A stretch of 11,903 nt of DNA from Tieghemiomyces parasiticus (lineage: Eukaryota; Kickxellomycota; Dimargaritomycetes; Dimargaritales; Dimargaritaceae). Numbering within the stretch: position 1 is the first letter of the stretch; every line of letters begins with the position of its first letter. The DNA is taken from positions 1 to 11,903 of the forward strand of contig JANBPT010001239.1 of NCBI GenBank assembly GCA_027575765.1, given 5' to 3'. The notes below the pieces were generated by a model. The model saw only the letters and a list, made by a program, of their open reading frames with translations, was not told the DNA's origin and did not search any database. The position numbers and the translations under genes were made by a program. Shown here one piece after another: positions 1 through 8,406 of the stretch.

Positions 1-1320
1 CAACCTATGGCCAAGAGGCCGCCTGCCTTAGATTCACTATAAATAAACATTCACTTCACCTGAGCTAGACCCCCATCCATGGCTCTGATGCCAAGCATGG
101 CATCTATCTTTAAGGAGTTGTAATAGGTTGCACCTATACCTTTGATTAAGGAAAAACCAGGAAAGAGACTGGGCAACCTCTGGGAGAGGCCTGAAAGAGA
201 TGGAGGCCTAGCCAGGCCCTCCACTAATAGATTAGTAGATCCTTAGAACACAGTAATGTAAAATCCAGACTCAAGTATGCAACACAGGGTCTGGTAGCTT
301 TTTCCAATTATTCTGTCCCATAGTGTCATCTGTTGGCACTATCCATTTAGTAAAGTCTAGTAGCAATATTCCCTTAAGCTTGCTTGTTACTTGTTATAGA
401 TTTTATTAGTTCAGTAACTCCATCAATAGTTATCCAATTCCACTTTGCATTGCAGATTTGGATACTTCCACTCCAATTGTGTATCCCTAAGCTTCCTACA
501 CTGTGCTAGAGGTTCTTTTTTAAAAGTGGGACTGGCTGTCCAATCTTGGTTTGCTTTACAAGAACATGTAGTCAGGCCAGTTCTCCCACCAATGATGGGG
601 CTGATTTCCTATGGCTGAAGTTTCATACTTTTTGATTATTTAGATCCCATATGTTTAGATTATATTTGTCATCCTGGAGGTTATCAAAGTATTCTGTCAG
701 TCTAAATAGCTGAGGCAACCAAAATGCAACTTATTTAGAACAATTATATTATTATATTTAAGGCCAGAACTTCTGCACTGCTAAGCTCTGGGGATGTTTT
801 CCCTACCCTGCCTTGGGGTACCTAATTCATAGTAAATATAGTTTTATAACCTATTCTTCACAACAATTTTTTGGAGTGACTAATATTTGATGTTGCATTA
901 AAACTAATTAACGCACTCTGATTGGTCAATACCTTCCACCTGCCTCCATTAGAATGGACACCTTGACTGATCACAAGATATACAACCTATTGCAAGGTAG
1001 ACCAACTTGTAGATGTCCTCTTCAGCACACCTATGCCTCAATCTTTTATAGTTCCATTACTGATGTTGCCTATTTATGACTTTTAAGGGTTTACCATCAT
1101 ACCTTTCAAAAGGACTTAGTGCAAAACTTGGTAGGGGAGTTTGGGAGAGACCTTCAAAAAGTAGAAAGAAAGGCCGGGCTTAATAGTCCCTGTTTAACTA
1201 CCCATCCAACAACATAAATACACTTGACAGGGAGACCCAGCAAAAAAGGTACCCAAATGAACCATAGGCAACTGCTCTGGACCAACCACAACCCCTTACC
1301 ACAATGTACCCCGTCCTTTG
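1..1320. repeat. CpG-depleted, decayed repeat-like tract
   Basis: This stretch has no usable reading frame on either strand and is visibly richer in A+T than the rest of the window. CpG is almost absent: I find it only at about 20, 912, 1174 and 1312, with none at all between 21 and 911, while TpG and CpA are common. CpGs become frequent again from about 1366. In fungi such depletion is the usual trace of cytosine methylation and deamination of transposable elements (established for the process; its action here is inferred). The only protein-like trace is a short minus-strand frame near 1078-1188, listed separately. I could not find long terminal repeats, terminal inverted repeats or target-site duplications, so the element type and its left end are unknown. 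Confidence 0.55.
1067..1187 (-). pseudogene. Possible retrotransposon integrase scrap
   Basis: On the minus strand a frame of roughly 40 codons between two stops contains the string ALSPFERYDGKPLKV (about 1122-1078). The SPFE...G.P pattern resembles the end of the catalytic core of Ty3/Gypsy-type integrases, where a [ST]PFE..YGR.P motif is typical. The match is short, the Y and G spacing is off by one, and no upstream DDE residues or downstream frame can be read. It lies inside the CpG-poor tract, which suits a mutated element copy. It could equally be chance. Confidence 0.22.
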
Positions 1321-1849
1321 TAAAGTATTGGAGCTGTGTTTATAGGGACTGAGACAGGCTAAACCCGGGCTAATCTATTGCCGATTCTGATAATGCCCAA
1401 AATTTACTCCTACAGCAAAGCGTACCCCGTCTCCACTGCGCCATTTCAGACACGGAGGCACTGACTCACTGCTACCAATGAGGGCGTGTGGGTTCCCTGG
1501 TGCACCTCTCATTACCTAGGTTTCAAGAAGGTCGATTTTCATTGTTAACTGGCTGTTAGGCCGTGCCCTTAAATTTTAATTCGAAGGTGATCTGTACTAA
1601 GGAGCTTGTCGAGCCTGAAGCCGCCATACTACTGATGCTGAGGTTCGGTGATATTTAAACCGCTGGATCCTCTTCTACCCCATTCTTAAATATCCTTATC
1701 CACCTTAATTCTGGCATAGCGACGCCAAGTTAGAAGGACAAAGCTAGAGGAATTCTGAGGGTGGGGCACATTGCTCTTGACTTCGTACATTCGGTTTAGT
1801 ATATATTCACGAGCCAGAGAAACTATAATGTATATGATCGGAGTAATGC
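1321..1849. other. Intergenic, 3' flank of the zinc transporter
   Basis: CpG frequency returns to the level of the rest of the window at about 1366. I see no gene, tRNA or recognisable repeat. A TATATA-containing stretch at about 1800-1808 and a further tatat around 1831-1835 lie 15-50 bases past the stop codon of the minus-strand transporter. They resemble the TA-rich efficiency elements of fungal polyadenylation sites, so the transcript end is plausibly here (inference). Confidence 0.4.
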
Positions 1850-3475
1850 CTAAGCATTGACCAGCGCCATAAGAAGTACGCCGAGTAGCATAGTTGCAAA
1901 CTCGTACCCGGCCTGTCGGATCGGATGCCGGGTCCGAGTTTTCGCCTGGGTGATACCATCGACGGTCTCAGTAGCGCCAGTCGCGGTTGAGGTGCTCTCT
2001 AAGAGTTCGGGCAGGACACCGACCGTAGCTATGTAAATGAACCCACCGGCTGTGAATGGGATCACAAGGTCACCCCATGTCAGGCCGGCGAGGTACCAAA
2101 CACCGTTATCCTGGTCCAGCTCACCACCGCTGGCACCTCCTAATTCCTGAATCAGGACGCCGGCCAGAGTACCGGCAAAGGCCCCGAGGGCGGTGATGCA
2201 TTGGGCCATGAGGGCCTGGCGGCGAGAGAGGCCTGACTGGACAAGAATGGCGTAGTCGCCTATTTCGTGGGGGATTTCATGGAAAAACACGGCCACAGTG
2301 GTAGAAACGCCGATAGCTGGCGAGCTGTAGAAGGAAGCCGCCATAGCTAGGCCGTCTGTGAAGTTATGGGTGGCGTCGGCGATTATATTAAGGTACGCTG
2401 AGAATTTAACCGAGGAGGGCTCAACAACGGGCTCGTCGATTTTGGTCACGACGGTCGTGGTGCGTGTCACAGTCCGCTCTGTTTCAGCCTCGTCTGAGCT
2501 ACTAGGGTTAGACTTGGACCGTCGTCGGCGGAGGTTGCTCGCGGGACCCGTCAACGGCTTCTCGGTCGCCGAGTTGGTGGTTATGGTTTTGGTTGCAGAG
2601 GCGATCACCACCTCGTCAGCAACGGCGCCCTCCGGCGCGTGGCCATGACCGTGGCTATGACTGTGGCCGCCACCGGAAATCCGCATCAGTTTATCAATGG
2701 CAAAAAACACCATCAGACCGAGAAAGATGGACAGGCCCACCACAGTGACCTGCTGCGGGTGGTCACTGGCCGGGCTATGGATGATCTCAGTGAAGGAGTG
2801 CGGGAGCAAGTGTAGGAGCACGTCACCGAGGAGTCCGCCCACGGCAAAACTGACAAGAATGTTGAGCGAGCGCGGCGCAATGTTGGGCGGTACAAACAGG
2901 AGGACCAGGTTGGGGAATACCGAGATGTAGGTGGTGGCCAGGAACGCCGAGATCTTAGGGTCGTCGCTGAAGAGGTAAGTCCAGAGCGGTGGGCGGGTAG
3001 CGGCACCGTGATCCGTATCGCTGCTGCCCAGGCCGATCAATCGCTTCACCTTGGTGTACGGGCAGTCGGTGTCAGCCGCATCGACGGCTACAGCCGGATG
3101 ACCCGGAGGCAGCAGCTGGCCCGACGCGCCCTTCTTGGACCACACGGGCTTCTTGCCGTAGTAAGGGCAGGCTTGGGGGTCAGCGTGGTCCGGCGGGGTG
3201 GGGTCGGCCGCGGCCTCAGCAGCGTCGGGTGAATTCACGGCGTTGAGTATGACTTCGCCATGGTGGCCACGGATGATCTTGCCGAGGACAGGACAATTCT
3301 CACGATGCGGGCAGGCCGGCGGCGTGTCGGTTAGGTCCACCTCCTGGCTTTTGCCACCGCGGGTGTGGCCATGATGGCCGTGGCCTAGGGCGAAAGTAGC
3401 GGCGCAGACGAAGGCTAGGACGGCGAGCCACGGGCGCCAGTCCCGTCGGAGATAATGCAAGCCAGACTGGGGCAT
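1850..3475 (-). CDS. YKE4: ZIP zinc transporter, KE4/SLC39A7 (LIV-1) type
   Basis: Predicted intronless 541-residue membrane protein of the ZIP family, LIV-1/KE4 branch, whose members (yeast Yke4, human ZIP7) move Zn2+ out of the ER/secretory pathway. A signal-anchor-like hydrophobic stretch at 15-30 is followed by a His-rich segment (GHGHHGH, 31-37), then a luminal-type domain to about 170. Transmembrane segments lie near 174-196, 204-224, 243-264, 360-385, 388-412, 425-442, 468-489 and 522-540. The signature metal site is clear: HNFTDG at 370-375 in TM4 and HEIPHE at 399-404 in TM5. A second His cluster (HSHSHGHGH, 271-279) starts the long variable loop between TM3 and TM4, which is Ser/Thr-rich with an RRRR patch at 316-319. 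The ATG has a purine at -3 and is the first of the frame. Unusual are four Cys-Pro dipeptides (55, 61, 103, 138) in the N-terminal domain. It is longer than yeast Yke4 mainly through this domain and the loop. The exact compartment is inferred. Confidence 0.93.
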   Translation of the reverse strand: MPQSGLHYLRRDWRPWLAVLAFVCAATFALGHGHHGHTRGGKSQEVDLTDTPPACPHRENCPVLGKIIRGHHGEVILNAVNSPDAAEAAADPTPPDHADPQACPYYGKKPVWSKKGASGQLLPPGHPAVAVDAADTDCPYTKVKRLIGLGSSDTDHGAATRPPLWTYLFSDDPKISAFLATTYISVFPNLVLLFVPPNIAPRSLNILVSFAVGGLLGDVLLHLLPHSFTEIIHSPASDHPQQVTVVGLSIFLGLMVFFAIDKLMRISGGGHSHSHGHGHAPEGAVADEVVIASATKTITTNSATEKPLTGPASNLRRRRSKSNPSSSDEAETERTVTRTTTVVTKIDEPVVEPSSVKFSAYLNIIADATHNFTDGLAMAASFYSSPAIGVSTTVAVFFHEIPHEIGDYAILVQSGLSRRQALMAQCITALGAFAGTLAGVLIQELGGASGGELDQDNGVWYLAGLTWGDLVIPFTAGGFIYIATVGVLPELLESTSTATGATETVDGITQAKTRTRHPIRQAGYEFATMLLGVLLMALVNA

Positions 3476-4074
3476 GGCAAAAGGCGACGGTAGTGTGGTG
3501 CGGCTGAGACAACAGCCGGACTGTGAACGGGAAGATTGCGATGCGGAAACCTAGGTTGAGTGGGATAAGGGCGATATAATATCAAGGCGGAAATTAGAAA
3601 GTTAAGAAGAGTATGCCAGTAAACATGAGAGAAGCAGCGGGCTTTTAAAAAATGGAATAAAAAAGAGGCGGAGTCGGCAACAGATGGACGAAACAGAGCT
3701 TCGTTAACTAAGTTCGAACAATAGCACCATTAACGGGGCATTATTAAGCCGGGGGGGGGTGCAACCATTGATCGACCACTGCTGGCTAAGGCAACTGACA
3801 CAGAGGCGGTAGGAGGGGTAAGGAGAGTAGGTTTAGGTTCTGGGGATGAATGCATATACCCACTCCCCCCCCCGGTTCAATTGTCCTGTGGTTGGAGTCA
3901 AACAGAGGGGAGATACGAGATTGCGGTGAGCTTGGGTGAAACCAAGTCCAAGCCAGTTGCTATTTTAAGGCACCGTAGGAAAGGCCAGGGCTACGGCGTT
4001 TTGTGAGGCTCCGATGGCGGGGGCTACCAGAAATATACTTGGAAAGTAGTGCATCAGATTCGCGACAGGCCACT
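3476..4074. promoter_or_regulatory. Divergent promoter of zinc transporter and COQ4
   Basis: The two start codons are 599 bp apart and point away from each other, so both promoters must sit here. On the minus side a TATA-like tatattat (3574-3582) lies about 100 bp before the transporter ATG. On the plus side tattttaa (3961-3968) lies about 110 bp before the COQ4 ATG. The plus strand is purine-rich over 3480-3720, making the transporter's sense strand pyrimidine-rich, a common feature of fungal promoters. A run of nine G (3751-3759) and one of nine C (3865-3873) form an 11-bp inverted pair with the flanking CC/GG. No transcription-factor site can be named with confidence. Confidence 0.5.
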
Positions 4075-5080
4075 ATGGCTCTCCTCCAACGTCATAGAGG
4101 ACGCATTGCCCCCCCCACCTCAGTTGAATACTTTACCTGGTTTAATCTACCGATGTCTCCATTCGCCATGGCCCCATCTATAGCTAACATTTCCTTCCTC
4201 CAGCGGGCGATTCTGACGGTGGGTTCCGCTGCCGTGGCTGCCGCTAACCCTAAGCGAGCCGGTAAGTGGCATATAGGCAAGGTCAGCCGGATTCAAATCA
4301 ATCCGGATAGTAGCTGCGGTCAAATCTCGCACCGTCAACTCTTCTTTGAGTTTCCTAATAGGCTGGCCGAGCAACTGAGGGGAGACTCCACTCTGCGACC
4401 CCCTCAGCGAGCAATCGGAAACCAGCCTCTAACGGCCCTCTTCCTTCCCTCCTTGAACCGCTACCTCCCTCGCAGACATGGTCGCTATCTTAGGCGAACT
4501 CACGGGCGAACGCGCCGTGCAGGCTATGTACCGCCGCATGCTGGTCTCTACCGAGGGCCGACGTATCCTCCGCGAGCGGCCAGCTTTGACATCTCAGTCC
4601 ATGAATTTGCCACAGCTTCGCACGCTGCCCGCCGGAACTTTCGGCCGTGAGTACGTGCGGTTCATGGATACCCACGGGTTCACGCCGGAATCCCGCCTGC
4701 CGGTCCGGTACATCGCCGACCCGGACCTCGCCTACGTGCTGCAGCGGTACCGCGAGACGCACGACTTTATCCACGTGCTAACGGGCCTGCCTACCGTGTC
4801 TGTGGCGGCTGAGACCGCCGTTAAGTGGTTCGAGTGGATGCAAACTGGGCTGCCCATGACGTTAGCGAGCTCGCTGGTGGGTCCTATGATATCCGAGCCG
4901 GCCGAGCGGGGACGGCTGACGGGCGAACTCATCCCGTGGGCCATTCAGAGTGGTAGTCGGGCCAAGCTTTATCTTAATGTCATGTACGAGGAGCAGTGGG
5001 AGACAGCCCTGGTGGACCTGCAGCGCGAATTGAACATCATACCTGCGCCAACCCCATTGGTATCGGACGATAAAGTATAA
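4075..5080 (+). CDS. COQ4: COQ4, coenzyme Q biosynthesis protein (two exons)
   Basis: Spliced gene, join(4075..4261, 4476..5080), 263 residues; human COQ4 has 265. Coq4 is a peripheral protein on the matrix side of the inner mitochondrial membrane that organises the CoQ-synthesis complex and is linked to C1 oxidative decarboxylation of the quinone ring (family knowledge). Exon 1 carries LQRAILTVGSAAVAAANPKR; the intron has donor GTAAGT (4262), a CTAAC branch point (4429-4433), a pyrimidine tract and acceptor CAG ending at 4475. The join rebuilds Asp63 and gives the family's N-P-x-R-x-D-M-V-A-x-L-G-E run. Exon 2 shows the metal motif HDFIH (158-162), KWFE and QTGLPM, and ELIPWA near the end. 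Glu175 is 12 residues after His162, while the family motif HDxxHx11E has 11. The start ATG at 4075 has A at -3 and G at +4; the first 16 residues are Arg-rich and lack acids, like a mitochondrial presequence. The usual Y-x-x-H-x-P segment before LQRA is missing, so an upstream exon may be unrecognised. A C8 run (4109-4116) lies in exon 1. Confidence 0.92.
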
Positions 5081-5188
5081 GGTTTATATCTCGTTGGTAC
5101 AGTATATATATATATATATATATATCGTAAAGGGCGCCTAGCTAGCTTTTAACACTTGTTACTGAGTCTAGAGCTTTGGTCAAAACCA
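5081..5188. repeat. (TA)11 microsatellite between convergent genes
   Basis: The stop codons of COQ4 (+) and SRP14 (-) are only 108 bp apart. Within this gap positions 5103-5125 are a pure alternating TA tract of 23 bases. TATATA is the classic efficiency element of yeast 3'-end formation and reads the same on both strands, so one tract could serve both genes. That role is inference; the repeat itself is seen directly. No AATAAA is present in the gap. Confidence 0.8.
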
Positions 5189-5940
5189 CTATTTCGGAGC
5201 CTTCCTGGCGGACAGCTTCTTGTTAGCTACCGACTTGGCGTGCGTAGAAGCCTCGATTTTGCGCTTCTTAGCCTGTTGTAGTCCTGTCAGCTGCTGGCGG
5301 AGTAGGTAGAGGTACTTTGCCTGAAACGCCTCGTAGTCGGCCGCCGCGACCCGGGTGGACAATTTCTTGTCCCCGCGGACGGCCCGGATTAGTAGCGGGT
5401 GGCTCTGTTCGTTGCCCGGGACGGCGGCCGGAGCGTCAGAGCGGGGCTGGAGGGAGGGCGGGGCGGTGCGTTTCTCCACGGGGCCACGCTGGCGGCGAAC
5501 CTCGGAATCGACTAGCGTAGGGACATAATGGAGGGAAAGAGGCAAGGCATAAGTCACCCGAAGGGGAGTTGGAGCACGCCATGGCTGGCGATGGTCACTT
5601 TTAACAAGTTGGTAAATGTTCCTGTAGGCCCTCACTTTAGCAAGTGATCACTTACAGCGCTTGGTGGTGACGGTTACCGTACTGCTGTCTTTGTTGGACT
5701 TGCGGAGTAACCGCTCGAGGCCGCTCAGGAACTGGTAGCGAGGCGGGGGGTATCAGGATGTGTGCTTGGTAATGCGTTAGTGAGGAGGCAAGCTGGCTCG
5801 GGCCGAGTGGTTTAAGTGGCCCGGTTTGGTATAATGCCTCAGCCCCTCCGACGCCACACGACGACGGACTGGATGCGAAGGGAGGCGTCGGCATCGTAAT
5901 TTGGGTACAGAGTACTCACACCAGAGTTATCGACGAGCAT
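5189..5940 (-). CDS. SRP14: SRP14, signal recognition particle 14-kDa subunit
   Basis: Spliced minus-strand gene, complement(join(5189..5511, 5656..5731, 5920..5940)), 139 residues (human 136). SRP14 binds the Alu domain of SRP RNA with SRP9/SRP21 and slows translation while SRP delivers ribosomes to the ER (family knowledge). Exon 1 is only 21 nt and encodes MLVDNSG; its donor is GTGAGT. Exon 2 starts FLSGLERLLRKS, the family's FL.EL..L helix, and ends with TVTVTTKR, the first beta strands. Exon 3 completes a Phe codon to give KRFDSE, then LLIRAVRGDKKLSTRV (family L.RA.DGKKK.ST.V), the helix around YEAFQAKYLYLLRQ and a Lys-rich tail (KKRK, ending RKAPK). Intron 1 (5732-5919, 188 nt) has a CACTAAC branch point; intron 2 (5512-5655, 144 nt) has donor GTAAGT. 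All phases agree. The ATG has A at -3. The loop between residues 35 and 75 is Pro/Arg-rich and somewhat long. The stop lies 108 bp from that of COQ4. Confidence 0.9.
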
Positions 5941-6327
5941 GGTTACCGATTTGCCTATTTATGAAACTAGTAAGCAATACGAACGGATGGAATGATGAAC
6001 CAGTACCGAAAGATGGCCTAGCAAGTTGCGGAGAAGAGGGACAGGGATGCTGGCTAGAAATTGGGATGGACAAGGCAGTGATACATTCCGACTGCCAGGT
6101 AGATAGTAGCTAACTGGCCCATACGGCCAGACGTACGGGGAGTCTAATAGTAATCGACGCGTACTGGAAGCCCCTCGCGCTCTGGCCACTTCTTTGTTTT
6201 TCTTCTACACACGGCTCTCAAACGAACGTATCAAACCGCGGGACAGCATCGAAGGCAAATGCCCCTACTGCGTGCTATTGCAAACGGGAACGGTCTGGCT
6301 ATAGCCCATCGGTAGCTCACTAAATGA
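5941..6327. other. SRP14 promoter and 3' flank of the 7TM-RGS gene
   Basis: This 387-bp space lies between two minus-strand genes. Nothing in it looks coding. The part next to SRP14 (about 5970-6080) is purine-rich on the plus strand, so pyrimidine-rich in the SRP14 sense direction, as in the other 5' flanks of this window. An ATAAATA (5956-5962) lies only about 16 bp before the SRP14 ATG, too near to be an ordinary TATA box. No clear poly(A) signal for the upstream gene is visible. Confidence 0.4.
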
Positions 6328-8406
6328 TTAGTGAAGCACCGACTCGTCCCCTGGGTACGTGGGCGACCTGGTGCGCCGCCACTTCCACCGGGATCCAGTA
6401 GCCCAAAAGGTAGAGCTCCGCAGGGACGCTGGTCGGGTGATGGTGGTTTCAAAGTAAATCTTGGTATACACATCGCGGAGGATCACGCACCATACGGGGT
6501 CGAACATATCGAGCGAGTAATCCCCGCGCAGCAGCAACTCCTCCACAGTGTCCACGACCTCACGGGGTAGCGCCACGCTCAACGCGGAACCCTTAGCCAC
6601 GAACCGCTGGTAAAACATTTGGTACGAGAGGCACAGGAACGAGTGATCACGGATAGGGTAGAGGTCCATGACGCAACCGCTTGAGTGGCGGTGACCGCTA
6701 CTGCTGAGGCGACCAGCACTGGTACTCGTGGTGCTGTGCGCCGCGGCCATAGCCGACTGGGAGCCGGGTACATAGAGCCGCCAGGTTTCGGCAAAGTTGA
6801 CATAAATGCCCGTCATGCCTTCGGCCTGGGTCGGTATAGGGGCGTAAGGTGCGACGTCCTGGAGGACCGGTGTAAGCGGCAAGGAATTATCCCTAGCGTA
6901 GTCACCCGGGGAACCGGCCAGCCCGGTGCCCATAGGCCTGGCTGCGATCCGAAAAGACCACCGCCGGCCGCCAGTCTTGGCCCAGCCCAGCTGCTGTAGA
7001 ATGGGAAGCCGCGCGGGCTCCCTACTTGCGGGCGAGGAAGCCATGCCAGTGTAGGATTCCGGAGTCGAAGGCAGTGATGGGAACGTCGTGGGTGATGGGA
7101 TCGGGTATACCGTGGCCACCAGCTCCTTGAGCTCCTGATACTCCTCCAGAAAGATAATGAGCTCGGAATTAAGGCATTTGATTGATAACTGGCGCAGCCG
7201 GGCCAGGCCCTGCGGGGAGGCCAAGGCGCCAATGAACTCCCGCCAGTGCGGAGAACTGTACCGCTGGTAGAAATAGGTCTCGGCGGTGGGGAGGAGCGGC
7301 GGCCCTGCGAAAGATATGGGCCGCTGAGAACGCAGCACCGTGATGGTTGGAAGGACGACCGACGTTGTGTGAATAATGACAACCGCCATTATCAACCAAA
7401 CGATACTAGGGAACTCTCTTTTCAGATTGTTGAGCGGAAACAGCCAAAGGATATACATGAAGAACCCCGCGCCCATAGCCAGGGAGGCGATGATGAGGTC
7501 GCTGAAAATTCCGTAGGCATCCTCAATTCCCCAGAGTAGGACGGCGAGGAACGGGAACACTATATAGATGTGAACGGCGAGCCAGCCGAACGAGATCATA
7601 TAGGGCCAGTTAATAGGGCAGCTATAGTTGATCGGGTCGAGGCTTAAGTTCTGGTCGGTAATCTGGATCATGAGGATGTATAGCACGAACAGCAGGTGTG
7701 GCGGTGCAGTGAGCCATAGGACTCCGCCGCGGCCCGTGAACCAAGAGCGGAGAAGCGTTGCGCCAGCCCAGCGTCGGAACGCGGCTACCAAGCTGCACAC
7801 GTCGCTAAAGGTACATCCAGGGATGTTGGACTTCCTGGGGAGACCGGACTCGACACTAGGGGTACGGTCCAGGAGCATGGCGGACGCGGAGGGTCCCGTG
7901 CCAGCCGTGGTATCCTCGGTGACGACCGAAATAACCTTGTCCGGACCGCACCCACCCCATGTAGGGACCATATCCTGGTTTCGGGCCATGGCCGCCACGG
8001 ATGGGTGGGGGTTTAGCTCGTCGCCAAAAGTGCCGACCGCTGTGCGGAGCAGAGCGGCTTGGGACTGCCGGTAATTGCGTTTCATATGTAGCTTGGCGCG
8101 ACTTGCAGACATCATCTGTATCAACCGGAGGCTGCGGGTCACTAGATTGGCGAGGAAAACCGTCATACACAAGTTGAAGGTCCACCACATGATAAAGCAC
8201 GGATACTGGCCGCTAGGGACGGCTAGCATGCCGATAAACATGCCCAGCGTAATGAACGTATTGACCACCTGGACGGCCATGAGTCGCCACGATCGCAGTA
8301 TCAGTTTTTGGCTCTTACGTGAAAGGTAGAAAAAGCAGGCCGACGTGATGGCCACGAAAATCATAAAGACGCCCGTTACCCAGGCGAAGGCAATGGAGGG
8401 CGTCAT
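6328..8406 (-). CDS. Seven-transmembrane protein with C-terminal RGS domain
   Basis: Intronless 692-residue membrane protein resembling fungal GPCR-RGS fusions, in which a heptahelical receptor-like module carries a cytosolic regulator of G-protein signalling (a GTPase-activating domain for G-alpha). Hydrophobic segments lie near 5-28, 42-62, 69-89, 228-250, 267-293, 300-324 and 334-357. RSLRL follows TM3, and a ~135-residue polar loop separates TM3 from TM4. The RGS fold is split: WREFIGALASPQ (388-399) and NSELIIFLEEYQEL (413-426) form the first half. The second half starts at YQMFYQRFVAKGSALSVALP (595-614) and runs past FDPVWCVILRDVY (635-647). Between them about 165 residues are Pro/Ser/Thr-rich. 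Positions that are usually Asn in active RGS domains appear as Leu416 and Ala612. The start is the ATG at 8406, in the near-ideal context GCCACCATGA; the frame extends six codons further to a TTG that is not a credible eukaryotic start. Ligand and G-alpha partner are unknown. The last ~35 residues match nothing I recognise. Confidence 0.85.
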   Translation of the reverse strand: MTPSIAFAWVTGVFMIFVAITSACFFYLSRKSQKLILRSWRLMAVQVVNTFITLGMFIGMLAVPSGQYPCFIMWWTFNLCMTVFLANLVTRSLRLIQMMSASRAKLHMKRNYRQSQAALLRTAVGTFGDELNPHPSVAAMARNQDMVPTWGGCGPDKVISVVTEDTTAGTGPSASAMLLDRTPSVESGLPRKSNIPGCTFSDVCSLVAAFRRWAGATLLRSWFTGRGGVLWLTAPPHLLFVLYILMIQITDQNLSLDPINYSCPINWPYMISFGWLAVHIYIVFPFLAVLLWGIEDAYGIFSDLIIASLAMGAGFFMYILWLFPLNNLKREFPSIVWLIMAVVIIHTTSVVLPTITVLRSQRPISFAGPPLLPTAETYFYQRYSSPHWREFIGALASPQGLARLRQLSIKCLNSELIIFLEEYQELKELVATVYPIPSPTTFPSLPSTPESYTGMASSPASREPARLPILQQLGWAKTGGRRWSFRIAARPMGTGLAGSPGDYARDNSLPLTPVLQDVAPYAPIPTQAEGMTGIYVNFAETWRLYVPGSQSAMAAAHSTTSTSAGRLSSSGHRHSSGCVMDLYPIRDHSFLCLSYQMFYQRFVAKGSALSVALPREVVDTVEELLLRGDYSLDMFDPVWCVILRDVYTKIYFETTITRPASLRSSTFWATGSRWKWRRTRSPTYPGDESVLH

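Noticed and set aside
5512..5635. Extension of the SRP14 last exon upstream to 5635
   Set aside because: It begins with GTG and lies in the intron; joining at 5511 to the exon ending at 5656 restores the family sequence.
5797..5825. A second A-box-like string (GGCCGAGTGGTTTAAG)
   Set aside because: It lies in SRP14 intron 1 and has no downstream B-box or cloverleaf.
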